Counted from the stretch's first letter, positions 1 to 7,768 are shown. The stretch: 39,590 nucleotides of DNA from Muribaculaceae bacterium (GCA_902836725.1 CADFRV010000002.1:1-39590), one strand, 5' to 3'. The notes: a model not told the origin generated them from the letters alone. Program-made: numbers and translations.

Positions 1-162
1 CGGATGCACGCCGTACACCCCTACGGTGTTCTCGTCTACAACGGCCACAACTGCCGAGGCGCCATATACGCCGAGAGCCGAGAAGGTCTTTAGGTCGGCC
101 TGCAGGCCGGCGCCTCCCGAGGGATCGCTACCGGCTATTGTCAAAGCTGTATTGTATTTCAT
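1..162 (-). CDS. thiD: Hydroxymethylpyrimidine (phosphate) kinase ThiD, N-terminal part only
   Basis: The reading frame starts at ATG 160-162 and runs off the left window edge, leaving 54 codons. The protein begins MKYNTALTIAGSDPSGGAGL, the signature start of ThiD/PdxK ribokinase-fold kinases: the AGSDPSGGAG loop binds the hydroxymethylpyrimidine (HMP) substrate. The family phosphorylates HMP to HMP-P and then HMP-PP, the pyrimidine donor for ThiE. It is the last visible gene of the thiamine operon, 40 bp after tenA, a pairing typical of HMP salvage. The C-terminal kinase part lies outside the window, so integrity cannot be judged. Confidence 0.9.
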   Translation of the reverse strand, partial: MKYNTALTIAGSDPSGGAGLQADLKTFSALGVYGASAVVAVVDENTVGVYGVHP

Positions 163-202
163 TGTTTTCAGTCAATCAATTATGTGCCTTGATATCTTCG
201 TC

Positions 203-856
203 TCACACCGGCCAGGGGCGGGGAGAGTAGGCGCTTTCCCAGAAAAGCCATTCCAGGCGCGATGCCTTCACATAGATATCGGTCATGCGGGCGCGGGTAG
301 CCTCGTCGCTGCGTTCCGCCAGCTTGTCGCATATGGCTATCGCCTTTTCAGTGGAGGCGTCAAAGGCAGGATCGCTGTAGGCTCTGATCCAGTCGGCATA
401 AGGATTGTTCTCCAGTTTCGCGATAGAGAGGATATGTTTCCCTACAGCCAGATAGATCCAGAAGCAGGGGAGAATGGCCGCGGCCTCCACAGCCACACTC
501 TCCATCGCCTGCGATTTTAGCAGGGAAGTGTAGAAGAGGCATACTGGCGACATTTCGCGTGTGCCTTCGCTCACATACATCGAGTGGAGCGCTTTTTCCA
601 TCAGCACTCCGTCGCCGGCAAATTTCAGGAACGCGTCCATGTCGTCGATATCCTCGAGGCGTGAGGCTATATGGGCGAGCACGCGGCTGTATTCCGTAAT
701 GTAGAGATTGTCCTGCTCGATATAGCGTCTGAAGATGGCCGGATCGAGTGTGCCGTCGGCGAGTTCTGTTATGAACGGGAGGCGCAGTATGGCCTCATAT
801 ACGGGAAGGGAGGCATCCCATGCCTCTGCGCTCCATTTTTTCTGGTCGGTGGTCAT
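203..856 (-). CDS. tenA: TenA-family aminopyrimidine aminohydrolase (thiaminase II)
   Basis: This 217-residue protein matches the usual all-helical TenA length. Family hallmarks are visible: EQDNLYITEYSR with Asp49, FYTSLL with Tyr109, the nucleophile Cys131 in LPCFWIY, and the C-terminal LEWLFWESAY with Glu202 and Glu207. They correspond to the Asp, Tyr, Cys and Glu of the Bacillus subtilis TenA active site. TenA hydrolyses 4-amino-5-aminomethyl-2-methylpyrimidine, a thiamine breakdown product, to HMP in the cytoplasm. Its place directly before thiD suggests the salvaged HMP is phosphorylated by ThiD. It follows the methyltransferase gene by 12 bp and should be co-transcribed under the TPP riboswitch. 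Confidence 0.93.
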   Translation of the reverse strand: MTTDQKKWSAEAWDASLPVYEAILRLPFITELADGTLDPAIFRRYIEQDNLYITEYSRVLAHIASRLEDIDDMDAFLKFAGDGVLMEKALHSMYVSEGTREMSPVCLFYTSLLKSQAMESVAVEAAAILPCFWIYLAVGKHILSIAKLENNPYADWIRAYSDPAFDASTEKAIAICDKLAERSDEATRARMTDIYVKASRLEWLFWESAYSPRPWPV

Positions 857-868
857 ATGTATACAATG

Positions 869-1567
869 TTATTTTACGGCTGATACAGCCACATAATCGC
901 CGCGGTCATAGCCCGGTTGAGGCTCCTCGGCCTTGAGGTCGGAGTAGAGCGGATGGGTGGTGAGTGTCTGTGAGGCGCACAGATTCTTGAACCCTGCCTC
1001 CTCCATCAGGCGCATTTTTTCGGCTGTAGTGCGCCAGTTGGCCTGTTTTACGAATTCGATAGGGTAGGGGTTCGGGGGGTAGCATCCTTCAAGCAGGGGA
1101 TCGTCCCATGTGCCGAGCGCCTTGGCGAGATTGTACATCTGGCCGTATGTGCTCTCCTTGGGCACATCCACCAGTATCACGCGTCCACCCTCGGGGAGCG
1201 CGTCATAAACCTTGCGCAGCACTGTGGCAAGATCGGTGATATAGCTCGGGGAACCGTTGAAGATTATAGTGCCGTATTTCCCTGCGGGGTAATCGAAATC
1301 CTCGGCGGTGGCCACGGTTACCGTCATGCCGCGTTTGCCGGCGATTTCGGCCATACCTGTCGACGGCTCAACACCCTCCGACACCACAATGCCGAAGTCG
1401 TCGCGCATTATTTTTTCGAACAGGCCGCTTCCGCATCCCACGGAAAGTATCGGGCCGGGGGCGTCGGCGAGGGTGGAGGCTACCAGACGCACCTCGCTCA
1501 GGAGCACATTGGGATTCTGAAGGAACCAGCTGTCATATTCAGACGCATATTGGTCAAATGAACTCAT
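869..1567 (-). CDS. Class I SAM-dependent methyltransferase within the thiamine operon
   Basis: This 232-residue protein has a Rossmann methyltransferase core. Motif I is ILSVGCGSGLFEK near residues 40-52, with an acidic motif II in SEGVEPSTGM, then TIIFNGSPSYI and the strand LPEGGRVILVDVP. The family transfers methyl from S-adenosylmethionine, but the substrate cannot be read from sequence. It lies between thiF (34 bp upstream) and tenA (12 bp downstream), so it should be riboswitch-controlled. No methylation step is known in standard thiamine synthesis. Repair or detoxification of a pyrimidine or thiazole salvage compound is possible but is only inference. It is not a ThiC or ThiI homologue. 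Confidence 0.85.
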   Translation of the reverse strand: MSSFDQYASEYDSWFLQNPNVLLSEVRLVASTLADAPGPILSVGCGSGLFEKIMRDDFGIVVSEGVEPSTGMAEIAGKRGMTVTVATAEDFDYPAGKYGTIIFNGSPSYITDLATVLRKVYDALPEGGRVILVDVPKESTYGQMYNLAKALGTWDDPLLEGCYPPNPYPIEFVKQANWRTTAEKMRLMEEAGFKNLCASQTLTTHPLYSDLKAEEPQPGYDRGDYVAVSAVK

Positions 1568-1601
1568 TGAAAATCGTATAATGAATTGGATAATTTTGAT
1601 T

Positions 1602-2315
1602 TCAGAAATCGATTATTGCGGTATCCATGGAGAGCATGTCGATGGTGAAAAGTCTTCCTTCGAGCGGTTCTCCGATACCGGTTATTAGCTTTATGGCCTC
1701 AGACGCCTGTATGGAACCTATCACACCAGGCACTGCCCCTATTACTCCCATGGTTTTGCGGGGCAGCGAGCAGAGGGCTTCCTTGTCGGGGTAAAGTTCG
1801 GTGTATCTTCTCCCCCTGCGGTAGTTGAATACCGTCACTTGTCCGTGGAATTCCCCTATTGCGCCGTGCACCCACGGTTTGCCGCACTCGTGGCATGCCT
1901 CGTCTATCAGATAGCGGGTGCCGAAATTGTCGGTGCAGTCGAGTATGAGGTCATACTGGCTTACAAGCCCGATGGCGTTGTCGGGGGTGATCCCTTCCGG
2001 GTAGGGAGTGAAGCGGGGCACACCCGACAGGGCAGAGAGGCGCCTGATGGCACATGTGGTCTTCGGCTCTCCCACCTGACTCTCGCTGTAGAGCGTCTGG
2101 CGCTGGAGGTTCGACAGGCTCACTGTATCAGGATCGGCGATCCCGATATGGCCCACGCCCGCGCCTGTGAGGTAAGTGGCGGCCGGCGCTCCCAGCCCCC
2201 CGGCTCCGATTATGAGCACTGAGGCATCAAGCAGTTTCCGCTGCCCTTCATCGCCGAATCCCGGCAGCATCGTCTGCCGGGAATATCTTTCGGTGAGATC
2301 CTTTATGGTTTCCAT
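1602..2315 (-). CDS. thiF: ThiF/MoeB/HesA-family sulfur-carrier adenylyltransferase
   Basis: E1-like enzyme expected to adenylate the C-terminal glycine of ThiS for sulfur loading. I chose the ATG at 2315 (METIKDLTERYSRQ, 237 residues). An in-frame upstream ATG at 2351 would overlap thiH by 31 bp and adds residues unlike the family start. The nucleotide loop IIGAGGLGAPAATYL, the Asp of IADPDTV, LSNLQRQTLY and DCTDNFGTRYLID are all present. By alignment from memory with E. coli ThiF, the Cys before the GVVGP segment is replaced (here LPRKTMGVIGAVPG), and the C-terminal zinc-binding CxxC is absent. Similar short ThiF proteins occur in other Bacteroidetes, so this is probably a lineage trait. 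Confidence 0.9.
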   Translation of the reverse strand: METIKDLTERYSRQTMLPGFGDEGQRKLLDASVLIIGAGGLGAPAATYLTGAGVGHIGIADPDTVSLSNLQRQTLYSESQVGEPKTTCAIRRLSALSGVPRFTPYPEGITPDNAIGLVSQYDLILDCTDNFGTRYLIDEACHECGKPWVHGAIGEFHGQVTVFNYRRGRRYTELYPDKEALCSLPRKTMGVIGAVPGVIGSIQASEAIKLITGIGEPLEGRLFTIDMLSMDTAIIDF

Positions 2316-2320
2316 CGGGG

Positions 2321-3433
2321 TCAGTCGAATACGCGATCCCAGTCTTTCCATACCGGCTCACGTCCGAGCGCGCGCAGGTCTGCCGCCACCTGTGCCGGCG
2401 ATGTGGGGTCGCTGATGGCGAACTGCTCCAGAGCGTCGGGATAAGTGGCATAACCTCCCGGATCGGTCTTCGATCCCGCACTCATGGTGGTCACGCCGAG
2501 TGTGGCCATGTTGTTGCGGAAGGTATGGTTCTCGCGGGTGGAGTATGAAATGTCTACATCCGGATCGAAAATGCGGAATGCGAAGGTGAGCTGCGCAAGC
2601 TCGCGGTCCGACATCACCACATTGGGCTGGAAGCCCGATTCCGACGGCCGCATGCGCGGGAAGTTCACCGAATAGCGGGTCTGCCAGTAGCGTTTGCGCA
2701 GGTACATGAGGTGGCGTGCCATCATGGTCACGTCGGTGCGCCAGTCCTCAAGGCCGATGAGCACTCCCATCCCTATCTTGTGCACTCCGGCCTGTCCCAT
2801 GCGGTCGAATCCGTCACAGCGCCACTCGAATTTCGATTTCATCCCTGCCGGATGATAAACCTTGTAGCGCTGGTGGTTGTAGGTCTCCTGGAAGCAGATC
2901 ACGCCGTTGAGGCCCGAATGGGTCAGGCGTGCGTAATCCTCCGTCGGTAGGGGCATCACCTCAATGGTGAGGTTGCTGAAATAGGGGCGGCATACCTGCA
3001 GGGCGCGTTCTATGTAGTCTGTGCCGGCAACGGCGGGGTTCTCTCCCGTCACTAACAGCAGGTTCTCGAACGGCCCCATGGCCTTGATGGCCTTGCACTC
3101 GGCCTCTATCTGTTCGGGAGTAAGCACCACACGTGCGAACTTGTTGTGCCGGTTGAAGCCGCAGTACACACAGGAGTTGGTGCAGGAGTTGGTGATATAC
3201 ATCGGTATGAAGATGCTCACCGTCTTGCCGAAGCGCTGCTCGGTGAGCGCTTTGCTGCGGCGCGCCATTGTCTCTATGTATGGGGCGGCGGCAGGGGAGA
3301 TCAGTGCCATGAAATCGCGGTCGTCGAGATGCTCTTTGGCTAAGGCACGCTCCACGTCGCCGGCTGTCATGGCCATTATCTCCCGGGTGGTGGTGTCCCA
3401 GTCGTAATGTGTCTTTAGATATTCCGAAAACAT
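2321..3433 (-). CDS. thiH: 2-iminoacetate synthase ThiH (radical SAM tyrosine lyase)
   Basis: This 370-residue protein has the normal ThiH length and the radical-SAM motif CTNSCVYCGF (Cys84, Cys88, Cys91) for a [4Fe-4S] cluster. ThiH cleaves tyrosine to dehydroglycine (2-iminoacetate) and p-cresol, supplying the C-N unit for the thiazole ring made by ThiG. LLVTGENPAVAG, EVMPLPTEDYARL and the late STRENHTFRNNM segment are typical of the family. It lies 15 bp after thiG and 5 bp before thiF. Having ThiH rather than the oxygen-dependent glycine oxidase ThiO agrees with an anaerobic lifestyle. Confidence 0.97.
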   Translation of the reverse strand: MFSEYLKTHYDWDTTTREIMAMTAGDVERALAKEHLDDRDFMALISPAAAPYIETMARRSKALTEQRFGKTVSIFIPMYITNSCTNSCVYCGFNRHNKFARVVLTPEQIEAECKAIKAMGPFENLLLVTGENPAVAGTDYIERALQVCRPYFSNLTIEVMPLPTEDYARLTHSGLNGVICFQETYNHQRYKVYHPAGMKSKFEWRCDGFDRMGQAGVHKIGMGVLIGLEDWRTDVTMMARHLMYLRKRYWQTRYSVNFPRMRPSESGFQPNVVMSDRELAQLTFAFRIFDPDVDISYSTRENHTFRNNMATLGVTTMSAGSKTDPGGYATYPDALEQFAISDPTSPAQVAADLRALGREPVWKDWDRVFD

Positions 3434-3448
3434 GTGGGTAAATGTTTG

Positions 3449-4219
3449 TCAGTCCATGAGGAACGATGTGAGGGGGGAGGAGGCTTCGGCATGGTCGGCT
3501 ATGGCGCCCAGTCCGGCCTCGTAGGCTTCACGCCCTGCCACTGTGGCGTCGGCAAAAGCGCGTGCCATGCGCACGGGGTCTCCGGCCACCGCTATGGCGG
3601 TGTTCACGAGCACGGCGTCGGCTCCGAGTTCCATAGCCTCGGCGGCATGGGAGGGGGCGCCCAGTCCGGCGTCAACGACTACCGGCACACGGCTCTGCTC
3701 TATGATAATCTTCAGCAGCTCGCGTGTCACAAGCCCCTTGTTGGAGCCGATCGGGGCTGCCAGAGGCATCACGGTAGCGGCACCGGCATCCTCAAGGCGT
3801 TTGCACAGCACGGGATCGGCCTGGATGTAGGGGAGCACTATAAATCCCATCTTCGCCAGTTCCTCGGTGGCGCGCAGGGTCTCCACCGGGTCGGGGAGCA
3901 GGTATTTTGGATCGGGATGGATCTCCAGTTTCAGGAAGTCGGTGCCGAATGCCTCGCGTGAAAGCTGTGCGGCGAGCACGGCCTCGGCGGCGTTGCGGGC
4001 GCCGGAGGTGTTGGGGAGCAGCTGTATCCCTTCATGCATGATATGACGCAGCATGTCGTCCTCGCGGTTGTCCATGTCGATGCGCTTCATGGCCACGGTG
4101 ACCATCTGCGAGCCGGAAGCCTTGATGGCCTCCTCCATCATTTGGTTGGAGCGGAATTTGCCCGTTCCCACAAAAAGGCGTGATGTGAATTCTCTGCCGC
4201 CTATTATAAGGTTACTCAT
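3449..4219 (-). CDS. thiG: Thiazole synthase ThiG
   Basis: 256-residue TIM-barrel enzyme that joins 1-deoxy-D-xylulose 5-phosphate, ThiS-thiocarboxylate and dehydroglycine into the thiazole phosphate. The Schiff-base lysine is Lys97 in FLKLEIHPDP, with Glu99 beside it. The phosphate-binding stretch VMPLAAPIGSNKGL and the late VVVDAGLGAPSHAAEAMELG and VNTAIAVAGDP are family hallmarks. It lies between the thiE fusion (21 bp upstream) and thiH (15 bp downstream). In Bacteroides I would expect thiC at this thiG-thiH junction, and there is no room for it here. Confidence 0.97.
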   Translation of the reverse strand: MSNLIIGGREFTSRLFVGTGKFRSNQMMEEAIKASGSQMVTVAMKRIDMDNREDDMLRHIMHEGIQLLPNTSGARNAAEAVLAAQLSREAFGTDFLKLEIHPDPKYLLPDPVETLRATEELAKMGFIVLPYIQADPVLCKRLEDAGAATVMPLAAPIGSNKGLVTRELLKIIIEQSRVPVVVDAGLGAPSHAAEAMELGADAVLVNTAIAVAGDPVRMARAFADATVAGREAYEAGLGAIADHAEASSPLTSFLMD

Positions 4220-4240
4220 ATTGTTGTGTGGTAAATGGTT

Positions 4241-5419
4241 TCAGTTCTTGTTCCCTGTCAGGGATGTTTCTATTGTGGAGATGAGGCGCGCGGTCTCGGC
4301 CACGGGATCCGCGGCACGCAGGATGCTGCCGCTGACGGCGATCCCCGCCACGCCGGTATGCATTACCTGCGGTATGTCGCTCTCCGTGATACCTCCGATG
4401 GCTACTACCGGTGTCGCCATCCCCTCCTCCCGGCATTGCGCGAGGATATGCCGGTATCCTTCCGTGCCGAGCACGGGGCTGAGATTTTTCTTGGTGGTGG
4501 TGAAACGGAACGGTCCCAGTCCTACGTAGTCGGCTCCTGCCTCTACGGCGGCTTTCAGATCGCTGTATGTATTGGCCGTTGCGCCGAGAATCTTTCCCGG
4601 GCCGAGCAGTCTGCGGGCCTCCGCTACAGGCATGTCGTTCTTGCCTACATGCACACCGTCGAGACAGTCGAGGCACGCGGCCATATCCACATGGTCATCG
4701 ACAAGAAGGGTTATGCCGTAGCGTTCGCGCAACGGGGCGAGCCGTCTCACAGCCTCTTCTGTCTCCCCCTTTGTGGCGTCCTTCATGCGCACCTGCACCC
4801 ATCGGCATCCCCCCTCCACGGCTTTGCGGGCACCCTCGGTTACCTCCTCAATGGAATTGCCGTTGGTTATGAACTGCAGCCTGAATGCCTCGCGGTCGAT
4901 TTCGTGACGCCATGCTGCGCCGAGCATAGCCGCGCCGGCGAATCCTGCTACTTCAAGCTGCGGGAGCCTTTCGGGGGTAACTCCTCCGAGAGCGAATATT
5001 CCGGGAGTCAGCCGTCGGGAAACCTCCTCAAGGATAAATGCTCCGCGGTATCCTGGCTTCGAGATGCTTGGGAATATGGGACTTAGAAACGCATAGTCCT
5101 CCGTTACCCTTCCGATCTCCTCCAGAGTGTGGATCGAGCGGCTTGTCCTCCCTTTCCATCCCTCGGGGGCGGCGGGGTTGCGGCTGTTTAGGTGTATACC
5201 GCCGATCCCGTATTCACCGGCGAGTTCATGGAAATCATGTAGCGCCAGGCGATCGCGCAGACCGCCGGGAATCTGTTCCAGAAGCCCGCGCATTTCCTCC
5301 GCGCTGCATCCCGGTTTCCGCACATGCACATATCTGAAACGGTTCTCCGCGAGTGCGTCGGCTATATCCCGTGCCTCTCCGGGATAAAAATAGGGTACTG
5401 TTATGGCTATCAGTTCCAT
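4241..5419 (-). CDS. thiE: Tandem TenI-like/ThiE thiamine-phosphate synthase fusion
   Basis: 392 residues, about twice the length of ThiE, with two TIM-barrel ThiE/TenI-family halves. The N-terminal half (about 1-180) contains YVHVRKPG, LHDFHELAGEYGIGGIHLN and LSPIFPSISKPGYRG and ends in IFALGGVTPERL. It resembles the stand-alone ThiE-like/TenI gene of Bacteroides operons. The C-terminal half (about 181-392) has WVQVRMKDAT, LLVDDHVDMAACLDCLDGVH, GATANTYSDLKAAVEAGADY, GLGPFRFTTTKKN and VVAIGGI. It is the likely catalytic ThiE joining HMP-PP and thiazole phosphate. The N-terminal half may be a thiazole tautomerase or inactive. It starts 4 bp after thiS. I see no frameshift or internal stop, so the fusion appears genuine. 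Confidence 0.9.
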   Translation of the reverse strand: MELIAITVPYFYPGEARDIADALAENRFRYVHVRKPGCSAEEMRGLLEQIPGGLRDRLALHDFHELAGEYGIGGIHLNSRNPAAPEGWKGRTSRSIHTLEEIGRVTEDYAFLSPIFPSISKPGYRGAFILEEVSRRLTPGIFALGGVTPERLPQLEVAGFAGAAMLGAAWRHEIDREAFRLQFITNGNSIEEVTEGARKAVEGGCRWVQVRMKDATKGETEEAVRRLAPLRERYGITLLVDDHVDMAACLDCLDGVHVGKNDMPVAEARRLLGPGKILGATANTYSDLKAAVEAGADYVGLGPFRFTTTKKNLSPVLGTEGYRHILAQCREEGMATPVVAIGGITESDIPQVMHTGVAGIAVSGSILRAADPVAETARLISTIETSLTGNKN

Positions 5420-5423
5420 AATG

Positions 5424-5627
5424 TCAGCCTCCGCAGACAGCGCGTATTACAGTAAGTTTCATCCCTTCGGTCAGGGGCATGTCGTCCCAGTCGGTGCGGG
5501 GCACCACACGGTTGTTCACAGCCACAGCCTGTCCTATGCCGGTGAACCCTTCCTGTTCGAGTAATTGTCTGAGAGTGATGCATCCCTCTGCCACCTGGAT
5601 ATGACGTCCGTTGATTTCTACATCCAT
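5424..5627 (-). CDS. thiS: Sulfur carrier protein ThiS
   Basis: 67-residue ubiquitin-fold protein ending in VCGG. The C-terminal Gly-Gly is the site that ThiF adenylates and that carries the thiocarboxylate to ThiG. The start MDVEINGRHIQVAEGCITLR and the middle QAVAVNNRVVPRTDW are family-like. It is the first gene of the operon, with about 130 nt between its start and the TPP aptamer. No clear Shine-Dalgarno is visible, as is usual in Bacteroidetes. Confidence 0.96.
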   Translation of the reverse strand: MDVEINGRHIQVAEGCITLRQLLEQEGFTGIGQAVAVNNRVVPRTDWDDMPLTEGMKLTVIRAVCGG

Positions 5628-5674
5628 AAAGCTGAATTAGTCGACAAATTAAAAAATGTATGGCAATGCCGCGC

Positions 5675-5698
5675 GCCATGAAGAGAACGCTTCATGGC
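5675..5698 (-). promoter_or_regulatory. Hairpin in the thi leader, possible part of the riboswitch expression platform
   Basis: A 9-bp perfect inverted repeat (5675-5683 with 5690-5698) with a 6-nt loop lies between the TPP aptamer and thiS. The nearest run of T in minus-strand sense is about 20 nt further on (5651-5656), so it is not a textbook intrinsic terminator. It could sequester the start region or act as a spacer. Confidence 0.4.
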
Positions 5699-5758
5699 CA
5701 CAAGTTGTTGCCTGCTTGTCAAGGGGATGCTGTGTAATACGTCTATAAGGCAGTGACA

Positions 5759-5844
5759 TCAAGTTCTTACGGCGGTACTGACCGCTTCAAGTTCCAAGGG
5801 TATGATCTCAGCCCGCATGCTTTACCGTCGGGCACCCCTCTTGA
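5759..5844 (-). ncRNA. TPP riboswitch (THI element)
   Basis: In minus-strand sense the region carries the conserved TPP-aptamer blocks in order: GAGGGGTGCCC, then GCTGAGATCATACCC (CTGAGA at 5806-5811), then TTGGAACTTGAAGCGGTCAG and the closing GTAAGAACTTGATG. The outer P1 helix pairs TCAAG (5840-5844) with CTTGA (5759-5763). Binding of thiamine pyrophosphate should turn down the downstream thiS-thiE-thiG-thiH-thiF-methyltransferase-tenA-thiD operon. A CCCCTTGA segment at 5719-5726 could pair with the 5' arm of the aptamer and act as the alternative structure (inference). Confidence 0.93.
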
Positions 5845-5854
5845 GTGAGCATCG

Positions 5855-5885
5855 CAAATTTAATACAAAAAAGCAATCTGGCAAA
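5855..5885 (-). promoter_or_regulatory. Sigma-ABfr promoter of the thiamine operon
   Basis: In minus-strand sense there is TTTG (5882-5885), 19 nt, then TAAATTTG (5855-5862). This is a full match to the Bacteroidetes primary-sigma consensus (TTTG, N19-21, TAnnTTTG). Predicted transcription starts a few bases before the TPP aptamer, so the aptamer is essentially the 5' end of the RNA. Confidence 0.8.
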
Positions 5886-6026
5886 ATGAAGTTGCTCCCC
5901 GCCCGGTTTTTATGCGTCGTGGATGTGTGGAATTTGCCGGTTGCTGTCTTCTTTTATATCAGTATGATGGTTCTCCCTGCGAGCCGCCGGAAGTATCGTG
6001 TAACCGGATGTAACAATGTTTTTGCT

Positions 6027-6034
6027 TATCTTTG
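6027..6034 (+). promoter_or_regulatory. Candidate -7 element upstream of the esterase gene
   Basis: TATCTTTG fits the Bacteroidetes TAnnTTTG -7 box and lies about 60 bp before the chosen start codon. No good -33 TTTG is found 19-21 nt upstream, so it may be weak or activator dependent. Apart from this box and the thi leader elements, I see nothing in 5886-6094. Confidence 0.45.
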
Positions 6035-6094
6035 TGAAATAATCAGACTGTAAAACACGACGGTCCTAAACGGTTGGTTGATATTAAAAAGATT

Positions 6095-7117
6095 ATGGTG
6101 AGAAAGATTCTGTTCTTAATGTTGTGCGCTATGACGGTTGATATGGTATGGGCGGAAACTCTTGCCGATCAGATGAGGCGGGAGGCGGTGGAGTTTGTCG
6201 GCGCTCTCCCTTCTGATCTTCAGAAGGTGCAGGAACGGGCCGTGAGGCTGGCTATGGCGGGCGATTTGTCGGCTCTTGAGGCTGTAAGAAACTCCAGAAA
6301 CGGCAGACCTGAACTCCCCGCAGGGGTGACCGCCACGGATATCGGCGACCGGTATCGCCTGTACACGCCGATTGCCGGAGACGGGAAGCCGTTGCCGGTA
6401 CTGATATACCTGCATGGAGGGGGATGGTGCTTTGGCAGTATGAACAGTTGCGCCCGTTTTTGTGGCGAATTTGCCGGTGAGGCCGGGGCGGCAGTGCTTG
6501 CGGTGGAATATCCTCTGGCACCGGAACATACATATCCTGCCGCACTTGATTGCTGCACAGAGGCTGTCAGCTTCGTGCGGGATCATGCCGCAGAGTATGG
6601 GCTTGATCCGGATGCGGTGTCAATAGGGGGAGACAGTGCCGGTGGAAACCTTGCCCTTGCCACAGCCCTCAGACTGATATATGCCTCCGGGGAGGGTGGC
6701 GGAACGGTGCCCCCTCTGCATTCGTTGGTGCTGTTCTATCCGGTGGTGAAAGCATGGAACGACGGATCAGGATCGTGGAGGGATTTCGGAGCCGGTTTCG
6801 GACTTGACAGCGGCATAATGGAGGCTTTCAATGAGGCGTATGTCGGGACAGAGGATCCCCGTTCTGAGTTTATCTCCCCTTTCTGTGCCGGGGAGAAACA
6901 TCTCTCGCAGCTCCCGCCGGTGCTCATTGTGAATGCCGACCACGACATACTGCGCGACCAGGGCGCGGAGATGCACGCCGCTCTTGTGAAAGCGGGGGTA
7001 AATGCCACACGCACAGTCTTTCCCGGAACCACCCATCTGTTTATCACCGTGCCGGGACAGGCCGCCGCTTTTCGCGAGGCCGTAAAAATGTCGGCGGCAT
7101 TCATCCGCGCTCTCTGA
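6095..7117 (+). CDS. Secreted alpha/beta-hydrolase, HSL-type esterase
   Basis: The ATG at 6095 gives a clean signal peptide (MVRKILFLMLCAMTVDMVWA, cut before Glu), so I prefer it to the in-frame TTG at 6074; the protein has 340 residues. The hormone-sensitive-lipase signature HGGGW (oxyanion hole, about 107-111) and the nucleophile elbow GDSAGG (Ser181) are present. Likely acid Asp284 is in ADHDILRD and His314 in TTHLF, completing the triad. Members hydrolyse short acyl esters, and acetylated glycans or xenobiotic esters are possible substrates here. It is a single gene convergent with the NUDIX gene, with no polysaccharide-utilisation genes beside it. Confidence 0.88.
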   Translation: MVRKILFLMLCAMTVDMVWAETLADQMRREAVEFVGALPSDLQKVQERAVRLAMAGDLSALEAVRNSRNGRPELPAGVTATDIGDRYRLYTPIAGDGKPLPVLIYLHGGGWCFGSMNSCARFCGEFAGEAGAAVLAVEYPLAPEHTYPAALDCCTEAVSFVRDHAAEYGLDPDAVSIGGDSAGGNLALATALRLIYASGEGGGTVPPLHSLVLFYPVVKAWNDGSGSWRDFGAGFGLDSGIMEAFNEAYVGTEDPRSEFISPFCAGEKHLSQLPPVLIVNADHDILRDQGAEMHAALVKAGVNATRTVFPGTTHLFITVPGQAAAFREAVKMSAAFIRAL

Positions 7118-7138
7118 CAGGCCGGTATGATGCGGCGG

Positions 7139-7678
7139 TCAGCGCTTTTCGGTGGCGAAAAATTTCCAAAGTGGAGCCGACATGAGTGCCTGTTTTACCC
7201 TGTCTTCCGACAGCATGGCATAGAGCTCGTCGCGTGAGAGCAGTTTCACCGCCACATCCTCTGTGGCGTCAAGATGCTGTTCCCCTACCGGTTCCACATC
7301 GGTGGCGATAAACGAATATGAGAGGTTGTTCTGGCTTCCCGGATTGGCGCTGACCACCATGTTGAGGCGCCATGTGCCTTTGCCGTAGCCTGTCTCCTCC
7401 ATCAGTTCCCTTTTTGCCGCCTCAAGAGGGGGCTCGCCTGCTTCGGCCACACCCGCCACAAGTTCGGTGAATATCTCCTGCAATCCGTGGCGGTACTGCT
7501 CCACCATGACGAATTTCCCCTCTCGGGTAATCGCGATCACGTTCACCCAGGTGGGATATTCCAGGATATAATACTCGTCGTTGACCACCCCGTTGGGCAG
7601 TTCCACGGTGTCTTTTCTCACAGTCATCCAGGGGCGGCGGCACAGGTACTCGCTCGCCAGCGTCTTCCACTTCTCCAT
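7139..7678 (-). CDS. NUDIX hydrolase, ADP-ribose pyrophosphatase-like
   Basis: 179 residues with a complete Nudix box at about 76-98: GVAEAGE, seven residues, then RELMEETGY (pattern Gx5Ex7REUxEExGU). This binds the divalent metal that cleaves nucleoside-diphosphate-X compounds. The N-terminal beta segment (VELPNGVVNDEYYILEYP) and the VEQYRHG motif before the box resemble the ADP-ribose/ADP-sugar branch (NudF-like), so ADP-ribose is the most likely substrate. It acts in the cytoplasm, has no signal peptide, and sits alone. Its 3' end lies 21 bp from the esterase stop, in convergent orientation. Confidence 0.88.
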   Translation of the reverse strand: MEKWKTLASEYLCRRPWMTVRKDTVELPNGVVNDEYYILEYPTWVNVIAITREGKFVMVEQYRHGLQEIFTELVAGVAEAGEPPLEAAKRELMEETGYGKGTWRLNMVVSANPGSQNNLSYSFIATDVEPVGEQHLDATEDVAVKLLSRDELYAMLSEDRVKQALMSAPLWKFFATEKR

Positions 7679-7768
7679 ATACTCCGTTTGTTGATATGTC
7701 TCGTTGATGATAACGCGTTTTCCCCCGCTTATAGTGTTCTGCGCGGGATAGTTTCTTATGTATGGTGG

